Origin: JAZLFH01 sp045615705
GTDB taxonomy: Bacteria; Bacillota; Clostridia; UMGS1883
DNA: 15,718 bases
Direction of reading: 5' to 3'
Assembly (NCBI GenBank): GCA_045615705.1
Contig: JAZLFH010000051.1
Span: 1-15,718 of the forward strand
Position numbers and translations under genes: made by a program. The notes under the pieces were generated by a model. That model was not told where the DNA came from, ran no database searches, and was given only the letters and a program-made list of their open reading frames with translations. Below are positions 9,420 to 15,502 of the stretch, in pieces. The stretch's first letter is position 1. Each line of letters opens with the position of its first letter.

Positions 9420-10122
9420 GGATTATTTAAAAGTTTTAATAACATCTTTTGTATCGTTGGCAGTACTGTTTTTGCTTACAAAAATAATGGGAAACAAACA
9501 GATGTCGCAGTTAAACTTGTTTGATTATATCACAGGCATTACAATAGGCTCGATTGCGGCGGAAGCAGCGACAGAACTTGAAGGGAATTTTTTTATACCT
9601 TTAATTTCAATGGTTGTGTATGCTTTGGTTACTCTAATTATCTCTGTTTATTCCGAAAAAAGTTTTAAAGGACGCAGATTTTTTGACGGAAGGGCGTTGG
9701 TTTTGTACAATAACGGCAGTTTTTATAAGAAAAATATGAAAACGGCAAGGATGGATGTCCATAGTTTTTTGCAGGAACTCAGAAACAAGGGATTTTTTGA
9801 TATATCGCAGGTTGAAACGGCAGTTTTTGAAGAAAACGGAACCGTAAGTGTCCTTCCGAAGTCAAACTTTCGCCCGCTCACGCCGAACGATATGTCAATA
9901 CAGCCAAGCAGAGAAAATTTGATAGCAACAGTTATTGCCGATGGCATCATTTTGAAAAACAATCTTGAAAAAATGGGAAGAAATGAGGCTTGGCTGAATA
10001 AGGAACTCAAAAATCAAGGGCAAAAGGAGTTAAAAGAGATAATGCTTGCAACACTTGACAGGGAAGGAAATTTAAGCGTGTACAGAAAAAATAAAGAAAA
10101 AGAAAAGGACATTTTAAATTGA
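9418..10122 (+). CDS. DUF421 (YetF-like) membrane protein
   Basis: This 234-residue protein belongs to the DUF421/YetF family of Firmicute membrane proteins, some linked to sporulation; biochemical function is unknown. Two to three N-terminal membrane segments (about residues 5-22, 38-52 and 58-78) frame the conserved KIMGNKQMSQLNLFDYI motif. A cytoplasmic DUF421 domain follows with KGRRFFDGRALVLYNNG, then FLQELRNKGFFDISQVE and VSVLPKSNFRPLT. The start is TTG at 9418. It must be near here because the first membrane segment lies upstream of the next in-frame Met (residue 24). GAGGGTGAT at 9404-9412 is a good ribosome binding site for it. Both lie within the upstream terminator, so the gene is probably expressed only by read-through or a promoter I cannot identify. 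The last 35 residues are strongly charged. Confidence 0.88.
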   Translation: MDYLKVLITSFVSLAVLFLLTKIMGNKQMSQLNLFDYITGITIGSIAAEAATELEGNFFIPLISMVVYALVTLIISVYSEKSFKGRRFFDGRALVLYNNGSFYKKNMKTARMDVHSFLQELRNKGFFDISQVETAVFEENGTVSVLPKSNFRPLTPNDMSIQPSRENLIATVIADGIILKNNLEKMGRNEAWLNKELKNQGQKELKEIMLATLDREGNLSVYRKNKEKEKDILN

Positions 10123-10128
10123 TATTTT

Positions 10129-10171
10129 AAAGCCTTAAAGATGGAAAAATACCCATTTGTGTAAGGTTTTT
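10129..10171 (+). terminator. Probable intrinsic terminator after the DUF421 gene
   Basis: An imperfect hairpin pairs AAAGCCTTA (10129-10137) with TAAGGTTTT (10162-10170). ATGG (10141-10144) pairs with CCAT (10153-10156) above an asymmetric internal loop. A run of six T residues follows immediately. It is weaker than the other terminators here but well placed between a stop codon and a new promoter. Confidence 0.5.
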
Positions 10172-10173
10172 TG

Positions 10174-10202
10174 TTGACTATAATCTTAGTGTATGGTAAA
10201 AT
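10174..10202 (+). promoter_or_regulatory. Sigma-A promoter of the heparinase-like gene
   Basis: TTGACT (10174-10179) and TAAAAT (10197-10202) are separated by exactly 17 bases. This places a transcription start near 10209, about 27 bases before the gene's ATG. A TATAAT at 10179-10184 overlaps the -35 box but has no good -35 of its own. Confidence 0.8.
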
Positions 10203-10235
10203 ATCTTGCGTAAAAAATAACGGGAGATGCATATC

Positions 10236-11915
10236 ATGTTTGAATTCTTAAAAGATAAAGAAAAATGGCAACAGATAAGAACATCAAAGGATTATAAACC
10301 GATAAGAGATATACTCGAAAAAGATTACAACCAATACTGCAAAAATGTAGAGTTTCCGGAACTTCCGTATACAATGTGGCTTTCGACAATAAAAACGGGA
10401 ATAAGAAAAGAGTACGACAGACTTTATCAATTAAGAAGAATACAAATGACTGTATATACTTCTCTTTGTATGATATATCCCGAAAATGACGAATATTTGG
10501 ATAAACTTCAAAATATAGTTGCTAAAATATTGGAAGAATACACATGGTGCTTACCTATACATATACGCCCCGGTGAGTATAACAGTCAGCAACAACTTGA
10601 CCTTTATGCTTGTGAAACTGCACTTTACCTTGAAGAAATAAAATTTTTGCTTGGCGACAGGCTTTCCGATATATTGGCGGAAAGAATTTCAAAAACAGTC
10701 AGATACAGAATTTTTGATTCTGTAAGAGATATAAGTGAATTTTACGAGAATAATAAGACAAACTGGGCAGCGGTATGCACGGGGTCTGTTGCGGTAGCAA
10801 TGATGTATGAAGATCCGAACTTGTACTATGAGATGCAACCAAGACTCGAAAAATCAATAAACAGTTATCTTTCCGGAATAGGTGATGATGGCTCTGTTGC
10901 GGAAGGCCCTGCTTATTGGAGTTACGGATTCAGGTTCTTTGTGCTTTATGCAGATATGCTTAAACGCCTTACAAACGGTAAAGTGGATAAATTTAAGGAC
11001 CCGAAAGTTGAAAAAATTGCCGGATTCTATTCAAATCTTTGCATGAGTAATGACTGCGTATATTCATATTCGGATGGCACACATGAACTCGATTTTAACA
11101 TTGCAATGGCGTATTATTTAAACGAAAAATACGGAACTGATGTCCCTGAAATTCAGTATGGCGGACTAAGTACAACAGAACTTTCCATTGCGATAAGAAG
11201 TTTTCTCTTTTATAATCCGAGTGTTAAAGCCCATGGAATAAATAACAAAACTACATATTACGATGAACTCAAAATGTATATAACAAGAAAAGATAAGTAC
11301 GCCTTTGCAATAAAGGCGGGAGATAATGCACCGGGTCATAGTCATAACGATATAGCTTCGTTTGCAATGGTAACGGATAATAAACAAGTCTTGGCTGATT
11401 TGGGAGCACCGCTTTACACAAGGCATTCTTTGTCGGAAGACGGATACAAAGATGTACTTGAAAAGACATCTCTCGGGCACAGCGTTCCGATAGTTAACGG
11501 TAAACCGCAGGGACTCGGCAAGGAATTTTTCGGGACAATGAGCGTTTGTGATGAAAAAGTCGTGATTGACTTTAAAAATGCCTACGAAGGAAATGTAGAA
11601 AAACTTACAAGGATAGTTTCGTTTGAAGAAGACAGAGTAATTTTACTTGATGAATTTGACAAAAATATTGACATAACGGAAAGATTTGTTACAGAATTCA
11701 AGCCGACTATTACGGATAAATGTATAAAAGTTGAAAAGGTAAATATTATACTTCCCGAAAACACAAAAACATCTTGTAAAATGCAACTCACAAAGCATCA
11801 TTCCGGGGAAGACAGAGAAGTTTACCTCATTGATGTAACTCCTGTAAAGGGTTGCGATTCTTTGAAGTTTGAGTTTACGGTAGATGAAGGAACCAGGCGA
11901 AACGGATCAATATAA
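10236..11915 (+). CDS. Heparinase II/III family protein, probably cytoplasmic
   Basis: This 559-residue protein belongs to the heparinase II/III-like polysaccharide lyase superfamily. The N-terminal half is an all-helical toroid-type domain with the family motif NNKTNWAAVCTGS at about 172-184 and EGPAYWSYG at about 223-231. The C-terminal half is beta-rich and opens with the signature APGHSHNDIASF, with GHSHND at about 367-372. Family members cleave uronic-acid polysaccharides or oligosaccharides by beta-elimination, but the substrate cannot be read here. No signal peptide is visible, so it would act on imported oligosaccharides if it is a lyase. No sugar transporter or glycoside hydrolase is adjacent. 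I choose ATG 10236 over ATG 10227 because GGGAG (10222-10226) is nine bases before the former and touches the latter. It has its own promoter and looks monocistronic. Confidence 0.85.
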   Translation: MFEFLKDKEKWQQIRTSKDYKPIRDILEKDYNQYCKNVEFPELPYTMWLSTIKTGIRKEYDRLYQLRRIQMTVYTSLCMIYPENDEYLDKLQNIVAKILEEYTWCLPIHIRPGEYNSQQQLDLYACETALYLEEIKFLLGDRLSDILAERISKTVRYRIFDSVRDISEFYENNKTNWAAVCTGSVAVAMMYEDPNLYYEMQPRLEKSINSYLSGIGDDGSVAEGPAYWSYGFRFFVLYADMLKRLTNGKVDKFKDPKVEKIAGFYSNLCMSNDCVYSYSDGTHELDFNIAMAYYLNEKYGTDVPEIQYGGLSTTELSIAIRSFLFYNPSVKAHGINNKTTYYDELKMYITRKDKYAFAIKAGDNAPGHSHNDIASFAMVTDNKQVLADLGAPLYTRHSLSEDGYKDVLEKTSLGHSVPIVNGKPQGLGKEFFGTMSVCDEKVVIDFKNAYEGNVEKLTRIVSFEEDRVILLDEFDKNIDITERFVTEFKPTITDKCIKVEKVNIILPENTKTSCKMQLTKHHSGEDREVYLIDVTPVKGCDSLKFEFTVDEGTRRNGSI

Positions 11916-11940
11916 AATTATAAATAAAAAGAAAAAAACC

Positions 11941-11969
11941 TTGACATAAAATAAAATATATGGTATACT
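11941..11969 (+). promoter_or_regulatory. Strong sigma-A promoter of the rpmG-secE-nusG-rplKA operon
   Basis: TTGACA (11941-11946), a 17-base spacer and TATACT (11964-11969) preceded by TGG give an extended -10 promoter that is nearly consensus. Transcription would start at about 11976, leaving a leader of about 67 bases before rpmG. No terminator is visible between the preceding stop and this promoter. Confidence 0.92.
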
Positions 11970-12042
11970 AATTCCGCTTTGGTTGTCGGAGCATTTTTTA
12001 GTGTACGACAAAAAAGAAAAAAATCCGAGGAGGAAAAGTAAA

Positions 12043-12192
12043 ATGCGAGTAAAAATTACAATGGCTTGCACAGAGTGCAAACAACGCAATTACGACACAA
12101 TGAAGAACAAAAAGAATTCTCCCGACCGTCTTGAAATGAACAAGTACTGTCGCTTCTGCAAGAAGCATACACTGCACAGGGAAGCAAAGTAA
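12043..12192 (+). CDS. rpmG: 50S ribosomal protein L33 (zinc-binding form)
   Basis: L33 is a small protein of the large ribosomal subunit near the E site. The 49-residue product has the zinc-ribbon pairs Cys9/Cys12 (CTEC) and Cys36/Cys39 (CRFC). It ends in the typical HTLHREAK, so this is the zinc-dependent (C+) paralogue. I start it at ATG 12043, directly behind GAGGAGG at about 12027-12033. The longer reading from a TTG at 11983 would start in the 5' leader and add about 20 residues foreign to L33. It is the first gene of the secE-nusG-rplKA operon, as usual in Firmicutes. Confidence 0.95.
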   Translation: MRVKITMACTECKQRNYDTMKNKKNSPDRLEMNKYCRFCKKHTLHREAK

Positions 12193-12211
12193 TCAAAAGG
12201 ATGTGATTATC

Positions 12212-12421
12212 GTGGCAGAATCCACAAAGAAAATCGGGTTCTTCGCAAGAATTGGAAAATTCTTTAAAGATACTCGTGCAGAACTCAAAAAAGTAGTATG
12301 GCCTACATGGAAACAGCTTGTAAATAATACATGGATAGTTATTTTGGCTATTTTTATCATAGGTTTGGTTATTTTCGGTCTTGACCTTTTGTTTGGTTGG
12401 CTCTTTAAGTTTTTGTTTTAA
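12212..12421 (+). CDS. secE: Preprotein translocase subunit SecE
   Basis: SecE clamps SecY in the SecYEG protein-export channel. The 69-residue protein is the short Gram-positive form: an amphipathic N-terminal helix, the hallmark ELKKVVWPTWKQL (about residues 24-36), and one membrane segment from about 40 to 60. The start is probably GTG 12212 (MAESTKK). GGATGTGAT at 12199-12207 lies at a suitable distance, whereas the in-frame GTG at 12203 sits inside that ribosome binding site. It lies 19 bases after rpmG and 22 bases before nusG, so the three are co-transcribed. Confidence 0.94.
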   Translation: MAESTKKIGFFARIGKFFKDTRAELKKVVWPTWKQLVNNTWIVILAIFIIGLVIFGLDLLFGWLFKFLF

Positions 12422-12443
12422 TTAATTTTGGAGGCGGATGCTC

Positions 12444-12968
12444 ATGGACGGAGAGTTTAAATGGTATGTCGCCCACACCTATTCCGGTTATGAAAACAAA
12501 GTAAAGGCAAACCTTGAAAAAACAGTAGAGAATCGCAAACTTCATCATCTTATTGAGGACATTCGTATTCCTCTTGAAGAAGTCGTAGAACAGAAAGATG
12601 ACGAGAAGAAGGTCGTTACAAGAAAGGTTTTTCCGGGATATGTTTTCATAAAAATGGTAATGACAAATGAAAGTTGGTACATTGTGCGTAACACTCGCGG
12701 ATGTACAGGCTTTGTCGGACCGGGTTCAAAACCCGTTCCGCTTACTGATAAGGAAATTTCAGCCTTGGGTGTGGAAAAAATTGTTGTCAATGTTGATTTC
12801 AATGTTGGAGATACAGTACGAGTTACCGAAGGCAGCATGGAAGGATTCATGGGAGAGGTACTCAGCATTGATACAGAGCACGGCACGGCGAACATCTTGG
12901 TTACGATGTTTGGCGGTCGTGAAATGCAGGTTGAATTTGATTTCAACCAGATAGAACTTTTGGATTGA
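12444..12968 (+). CDS. nusG: Transcription termination/antitermination factor NusG
   Basis: NusG binds RNA polymerase and links it to Rho, to pausing and to the leading ribosome. The 174-residue protein has the NGN domain beginning with KWYVAHTYSGYENKV and containing RKVFPGYVFIKM and RNTRGCTGFVG. A C-terminal KOW domain follows (about 122-174) with GDTVRVTEGSMEGFMGEV. An ATG at 12438 is in frame, but GGAGG at 12430-12434 is nine bases from ATG 12444 and only three from 12438, so I choose 12444. It sits in its conserved place between secE and rplK. Confidence 0.96.
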   Translation: MDGEFKWYVAHTYSGYENKVKANLEKTVENRKLHHLIEDIRIPLEEVVEQKDDEKKVVTRKVFPGYVFIKMVMTNESWYIVRNTRGCTGFVGPGSKPVPLTDKEISALGVEKIVVNVDFNVGDTVRVTEGSMEGFMGEVLSIDTEHGTANILVTMFGGREMQVEFDFNQIELLD

Positions 12969-12991
12969 CGGGCTAAGCCCTTCAATATAAC

Positions 12992-13029
12992 GGGTGGGAG
13001 GATAGTTGCAGCTATCTGTTATTCACCAC
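12992..13029 (+). promoter_or_regulatory. Probable L1-binding RNA element ahead of rplK
   Basis: The transcript can fold like the L1-binding stem of 23S rRNA. GUGG (12994-12997) pairs with CCAC (13026-13029). An unpaired GA (12998-12999) opens an asymmetric loop, GGAUAG (13000-13005) pairs with CUAUCU (13012-13017), and eight unpaired bases lie on the 3' side. In 23S rRNA the L1 site has the order GUGG, GA, stem, long 3' bulge, CCAC. Known biology: free L1 represses the L11-L1 mRNA through such a mimic. The 3' bulge here matches the rRNA less well than the copy before rplA. Confidence 0.6.
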
Positions 13030-13059
13030 ATTTTCTCTTATACAAGGAGGTAAAAAACC

Positions 13060-13485
13060 ATGGCACAGAAAGTTGTTGGTTACATTAAACTGCAAATTCC
13101 GGCAGGAAAGGCGACTCCGGCACCACCGGTAGGTCCTGCACTCGGTCAGCACGGCGTAAACATTGTACAGTTTACAAAGGAGTTTAACGAGAGAACAGCC
13201 AAAGACGCAGGTTTGATAATCCCCGTTGTTATTACGGTGTATGCAGACCGTTCCTTCTCTTTCATAACAAAGACACCACCGGCAGCAGTCCTCATTAAGA
13301 AGGCTTGCAAGATTGAAAGCGGAAGCGGAGAGCCTAACAAGAAAAAGGTCGCATCTATTTCTAAGGCATCACTTAAAGAGATTGCCGAACTTAAAATGGT
13401 AGACCTCAATGCAGCAAATATTGATACTGCTATCAGTATGATTGCAGGAACGGCTCGCAGTATGGGTATAACCGTAGAAGAATAA
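13060..13485 (+). CDS. rplK: 50S ribosomal protein L11
   Basis: L11 binds the GTPase-associated centre of 23S rRNA and is needed for factor binding and Rel activation. The 141-residue protein has the standard length and the hallmark sequence KLQIPAGKATPAPPVGPALG near its N-terminus. The C-terminal RNA-binding domain ends in ISMIAGTARSMGITVEE. The ATG follows AAGGAGG (13044-13050) at nine bases. It is co-transcribed with rplA, and the L1-type RNA element upstream suggests translational repression by L1. Confidence 0.97.
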   Translation: MAQKVVGYIKLQIPAGKATPAPPVGPALGQHGVNIVQFTKEFNERTAKDAGLIIPVVITVYADRSFSFITKTPPAAVLIKKACKIESGSGEPNKKKVASISKASLKEIAELKMVDLNAANIDTAISMIAGTARSMGITVEE

Positions 13486-13491
13486 CAAAAA

Positions 13492-13524
13492 GTGGGAGGG
13501 CTTGTCCCGACTAACCACAGGAGG
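13492..13524 (+). promoter_or_regulatory. L1-binding RNA element overlapping the rplA translation start region
   Basis: In the rplK-rplA gap GUGG (13492-13495) pairs with CCAC (13515-13518). Unpaired GA (13496-13497) precedes a small hairpin of GGG (13498-13500) and CCC (13506-13508), and GACUAA (13509-13514) forms the 3' bulge. The order GUGG, GA, stem, GAC-containing bulge, CCAC reproduces the 23S rRNA L1 site closely. CCAC is immediately followed by the rplA ribosome binding site AGGAGG (13519-13524), so L1 bound here would hide it. Confidence 0.75.
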
Positions 13525-13533
13525 TAATTGAAC

Positions 13534-14229
13534 ATGAAACATGGTAAAAAGTATGTTGCAGGTGCAAAACTCATTGAGCAGGGTAAGTTTTATGATCCTG
13601 CCGAGGCACTTGACCTTGCGGTTAAGACAGCAACTGCAAAATTTGATGAAACGATTGAAGCACATATCAAACTCGGTGTTGACTCTCGCCACGCAGACCA
13701 GCAGGTTCGCGGTGCGGTAGTTCTTCCTCACGGAACAGGAAAGAAAATCAGAGTTTTGGTATTTGCTAAGGATGCAAAAGTTGACGAAGCAAAGGCTGCC
13801 GGTGCAGATTATGTCGGTGGCGAGGATCTTGTTGCAAAGATTCAAAACGAAAACTGGTTTGACTTTGACATCGTTGTTGCAACTCCCGATATGATGGGCG
13901 TTGTTGGTAGAATTGCCAGAGTTTTGGGACCAAAGGGTCTTATGCCTAACCCCAAAGCAGGTACGGTAACACCTGATCTTACAAAGGCTATTGCAGAAAT
14001 AAAAGCAGGTAAGATTGAGTATCGTCTTGATAAGACAAACATCATTCACTGCCCAATCGGAAAAGCATCTTTCGGAAAAGAGAAACTCACAGAAAACTTT
14101 AATACTCTTTTGGGTGCGATTATTAAGGCAAAGCCTGCTACATCAAAAGGACAGTATCTTAAAAGTGTAGCAGTTACAAGCACGATGGGTCCGGGAATAA
14201 AAGTTAGCCCATCAAAAATTGATGGTTGA
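13534..14229 (+). CDS. rplA: 50S ribosomal protein L1
   Basis: L1 forms the mobile stalk next to the ribosomal E site and represses its own operon by binding an mRNA mimic of its rRNA site. The 231-residue protein is full length, with domain I at both ends. Recognisable parts are HIKLGVDSRHADQQVRG, VLPHGTGKKIRVLVF, the conserved GRIARVLGPKGLMPNPKAG (about 130-148), and SVAVTSTMGPGIKV near the C-terminus. I choose ATG 13534, nine bases behind AGGAGG, over the TTG at 13528 (three bases). Its TGA stop is part of the -35 box of the next promoter. Confidence 0.97.
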   Translation: MKHGKKYVAGAKLIEQGKFYDPAEALDLAVKTATAKFDETIEAHIKLGVDSRHADQQVRGAVVLPHGTGKKIRVLVFAKDAKVDEAKAAGADYVGGEDLVAKIQNENWFDFDIVVATPDMMGVVGRIARVLGPKGLMPNPKAGTVTPDLTKAIAEIKAGKIEYRLDKTNIIHCPIGKASFGKEKLTENFNTLLGAIIKAKPATSKGQYLKSVAVTSTMGPGIKVSPSKIDG

Positions 14230-14254
14230 CAAGTTGTTAATTCTGTGTTAGTAT
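14226..14254 (+). promoter_or_regulatory. Sigma-A promoter for rplJL, overlapping the rplA stop
   Basis: TTGACA (14226-14231) includes the rplA stop TGA (14227-14229). After a 17-base spacer comes TAGTAT (14249-14254), preceded by TGT as an extended -10. Transcription would start near 14261, at the 5' edge of the L10 leader. rplJL can therefore be transcribed separately from rpmG-rplA. Confidence 0.82.
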
Positions 14255-14260
14255 AACACG

Positions 14261-14360
14261 GTAGTTAATATGTCCATAGACAGCAGGCATATAAGTCCTG
14301 CCGAGGAACAAATTGTAAGTTACAGGTTCTTTGTATCTATGGACAAAGAACCTTTTTATT
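14261..14360 (+). ncRNA. L10 leader (transcription attenuator of rplJL)
   Basis: The leader has the recognisable L10-leader core: GACAGCAGG, a short loop, then AAGUCCUGCCGAGG (about 14279-14306). This is the site mimicking the L10(L12)4 target on 23S rRNA. Two exclusive folds can be read. UGUCCAUAGA (14271-14280) is perfectly complementary over 10 bases to UCUAUGGACA (14336-14345), an antiterminator. Alternatively AGGUUCUUUG (14324-14333) pairs with CAAAGAACCU (14344-14353) and a T-rich run follows, a terminator. GUAGUU (14261-14266) can pair with AGUUAC (14318-14323) to close the L10-binding fold. The Bacillus model is that excess L10-L12 stabilises that fold and favours termination. Confidence 0.88.
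14324..14357 (+). terminator. Attenuator terminator within the L10 leader
   Basis: A 10-bp perfect stem pairs 14324-14333 with 14344-14353 around a 10-base loop, followed by TTTTT then ATTTTATT. The loop and the first bases of the 3' arm are also the partner of the antiterminator segment at 14271-14280, so the two structures cannot coexist. Confidence 0.88.
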
Positions 14361-14382
14361 TTATTGATTGTGAGGTGAAAAA

Positions 14383-15084
14383 ATGCCAAGTCAGAAAATT
14401 CTTGAAGAAAAAAAGCAGATTGTAGAAGCACTTAAAGAGCAAATGCAATCCGCAGTTTCAGGCGTTTTGGTTGACCATTGCGGTCTTACTGTTGAACAGG
14501 ATACAAAACTCAGAAGAGCTTTTCGTGAAGCAGGGGTTGACTATAAAGTTGTAAAGAATACCCTTACGCGTATCGCTGCAAACGAAATCGGATTCAATGA
14601 ACTTGATCCTATCCTTAACGGACCGACAGCTATGGCTATCAGCATGACTGACGAAGTTGCTGCTGCAAAGGTTATTGGCGACTTCGCAAAGGAAAATGAA
14701 CAACTTGAAATCAAGGCAGGATTCCTTGATGGAAAGGTAATTTCCATTGACGAAGTTAAGAAACTTGCTGCAACTCCTTCGAGAGATGTATTGCTTGCCA
14801 AGTTGCTTGGCAGCTTAAATGCTCCGGCTTCGAATCTTGTTCGCACATTGCAGGCTCTTGTTGACAATGGTGTAGAACCATCGGAAATTAAGAAGGATGC
14901 TAAGACGGAAGAACCGGCAGCAGAAGAAACCGTAAAAGAAGCACCAAAGGAGGAAACTCCGGCAGAAGAGACAAAAGTTGAGGAGGCTCCCGCAGAGGAG
15001 ACACCGGCAGAAGAACCCGCTCCCGTAGAGGAAGAACCGGCAGAAGAACCCGCTCCCGCAGAGGAAGCAAAAGACGCAGAATAA
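14383..15084 (+). CDS. rplJ: 50S ribosomal protein L10 with an acidic C-terminal tail
   Basis: L10 anchors L7/L12 dimers on the ribosome and, as the L10-L12 complex, regulates its own leader. Residues 1-163 are an ordinary L10: KKQIVEALKEQMQSA at the start, YKVVKNTLTRIAA at about 54-66, NGPTAMAI at about 79-86, KAGFLDGKVI, and the L12-binding helix ending NLVRTLQALVDN. L10 usually stops near 165-175 residues. This one continues to 233 with a tail almost entirely of Glu, Ala, Pro, Thr and Lys in PAEE/APAEE units. The DNA there is partly a 33-bp tandem repeat (15004-15069). The ribosome binding site is GAGGTGA (14372-14378). The frame is intact to TAA and rplL follows 37 bases later, so the tail is real and not a frameshift artefact. 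Confidence 0.96.
   Translation: MPSQKILEEKKQIVEALKEQMQSAVSGVLVDHCGLTVEQDTKLRRAFREAGVDYKVVKNTLTRIAANEIGFNELDPILNGPTAMAISMTDEVAAAKVIGDFAKENEQLEIKAGFLDGKVISIDEVKKLAATPSRDVLLAKLLGSLNAPASNLVRTLQALVDNGVEPSEIKKDAKTEEPAAEETVKEAPKEETPAEETKVEEAPAEETPAEEPAPVEEEPAEEPAPAEEAKDAE
15004..15069 (+). repeat. 33-bp tandem repeat in the L10 acidic tail
   Basis: Two adjacent 33-base units (15004-15036 and 15037-15069) differ at two positions: T/C at 15026/15059 and A/C in the final codon. Each encodes an 11-residue Pro/Ala/Glu block starting PAEEPAP. Looser versions of the PAEE coding motif occur upstream from about 14920. The unit is a multiple of three, so copy-number changes would lengthen or shorten the tail without a frameshift. 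Confidence 0.85.
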
Positions 15085-15121
15085 GCGTAGAAAATAAAAC
15101 ATATTTTGGAGGTATAAACCA

Positions 15122-15493
15122 ATGAGCAAAATTGAAGAAATTATTGCTGAGATTAAAGAACTCAAACTTCTTGAAGTTGCAGAACTTGTAAAGGCAATGG
15201 AAGAAGAATTCGGCGTAAGTGCTGCAGCTCCTGTTGCAGTAGTTGCAGGTGGTGCTGCTGCAGGTGGGGCAGCAGAAGAAAAGACAGACTTCAACCTTGT
15301 ACTTGCTGATGCAGGTGCTGAGAAAATTAAGGTTATCAAGGTTGTTCGTGAAATCACAGGTCTTGGTCTTAAAGAAGCAAAAGAGGCTGTTGACAGTGCT
15401 CCTTCAACACTCAAAGAGGGAATTGACAAGGCAACTGCTGACGAATACAAGGCAAAACTTGAAGAAGTTGGTGCAAAGGTTGAACTTAAGTAA
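15122..15493 (+). CDS. rplL: 50S ribosomal protein L7/L12
   Basis: L7/L12 forms the flexible stalk that recruits translation factors. The 123-residue protein has the N-terminal dimerisation domain with LLEVAELVKAMEEEFGV, an Ala/Gly-rich hinge (about 38-51), and the C-terminal factor-binding domain. That domain has KIKVIKVVREITGLGLKEAK and ends LEEVGAKVELK. The ATG follows GGAGG (15108-15112) at nine bases. It shares the rplJ leader and promoter. A strong terminator follows, and rpoB, its usual downstream neighbour, does not. Confidence 0.97.
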   Translation: MSKIEEIIAEIKELKLLEVAELVKAMEEEFGVSAAAPVAVVAGGAAAGGAAEEKTDFNLVLADAGAEKIKVIKVVREITGLGLKEAKEAVDSAPSTLKEGIDKATADEYKAKLEEVGAKVELK

Positions 15494-15502
15494 TTTAACT
15501 TT

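Noticed and set aside
10179..10184. TATAAT as the -10 of the heparinase-like gene
   Set aside because: It lacks a recognisable -35 at 16-18 bases upstream. The TTGACT/TAAAAT pair with 17-base spacing is better.
11983..12042. N-terminally extended L33 from TTG 11983
   Set aside because: The extra residues are foreign to L33, the TTG lies in the 5' leader, and a perfect ribosome binding site precedes ATG 12043.
12667..12954. 95-residue plus-strand frame inside nusG
   Set aside because: It is an out-of-frame overlap with a complete, well-conserved nusG and lacks a ribosome binding site.
12970..12980. GGGC/GCCC hairpin after nusG as a terminator
   Set aside because: The stem is only about four base pairs with a three-base loop and is not followed by a T-run. 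rplK probably remains co-transcribed.
14242..14260. 8-bp inverted repeat CTGTGTTA/TAACACGG as part of the L10 leader
   Set aside because: It overlaps the -10 box and lies upstream of the predicted transcription start, so it is absent from the RNA made from that promoter. It may form only in read-through RNA.
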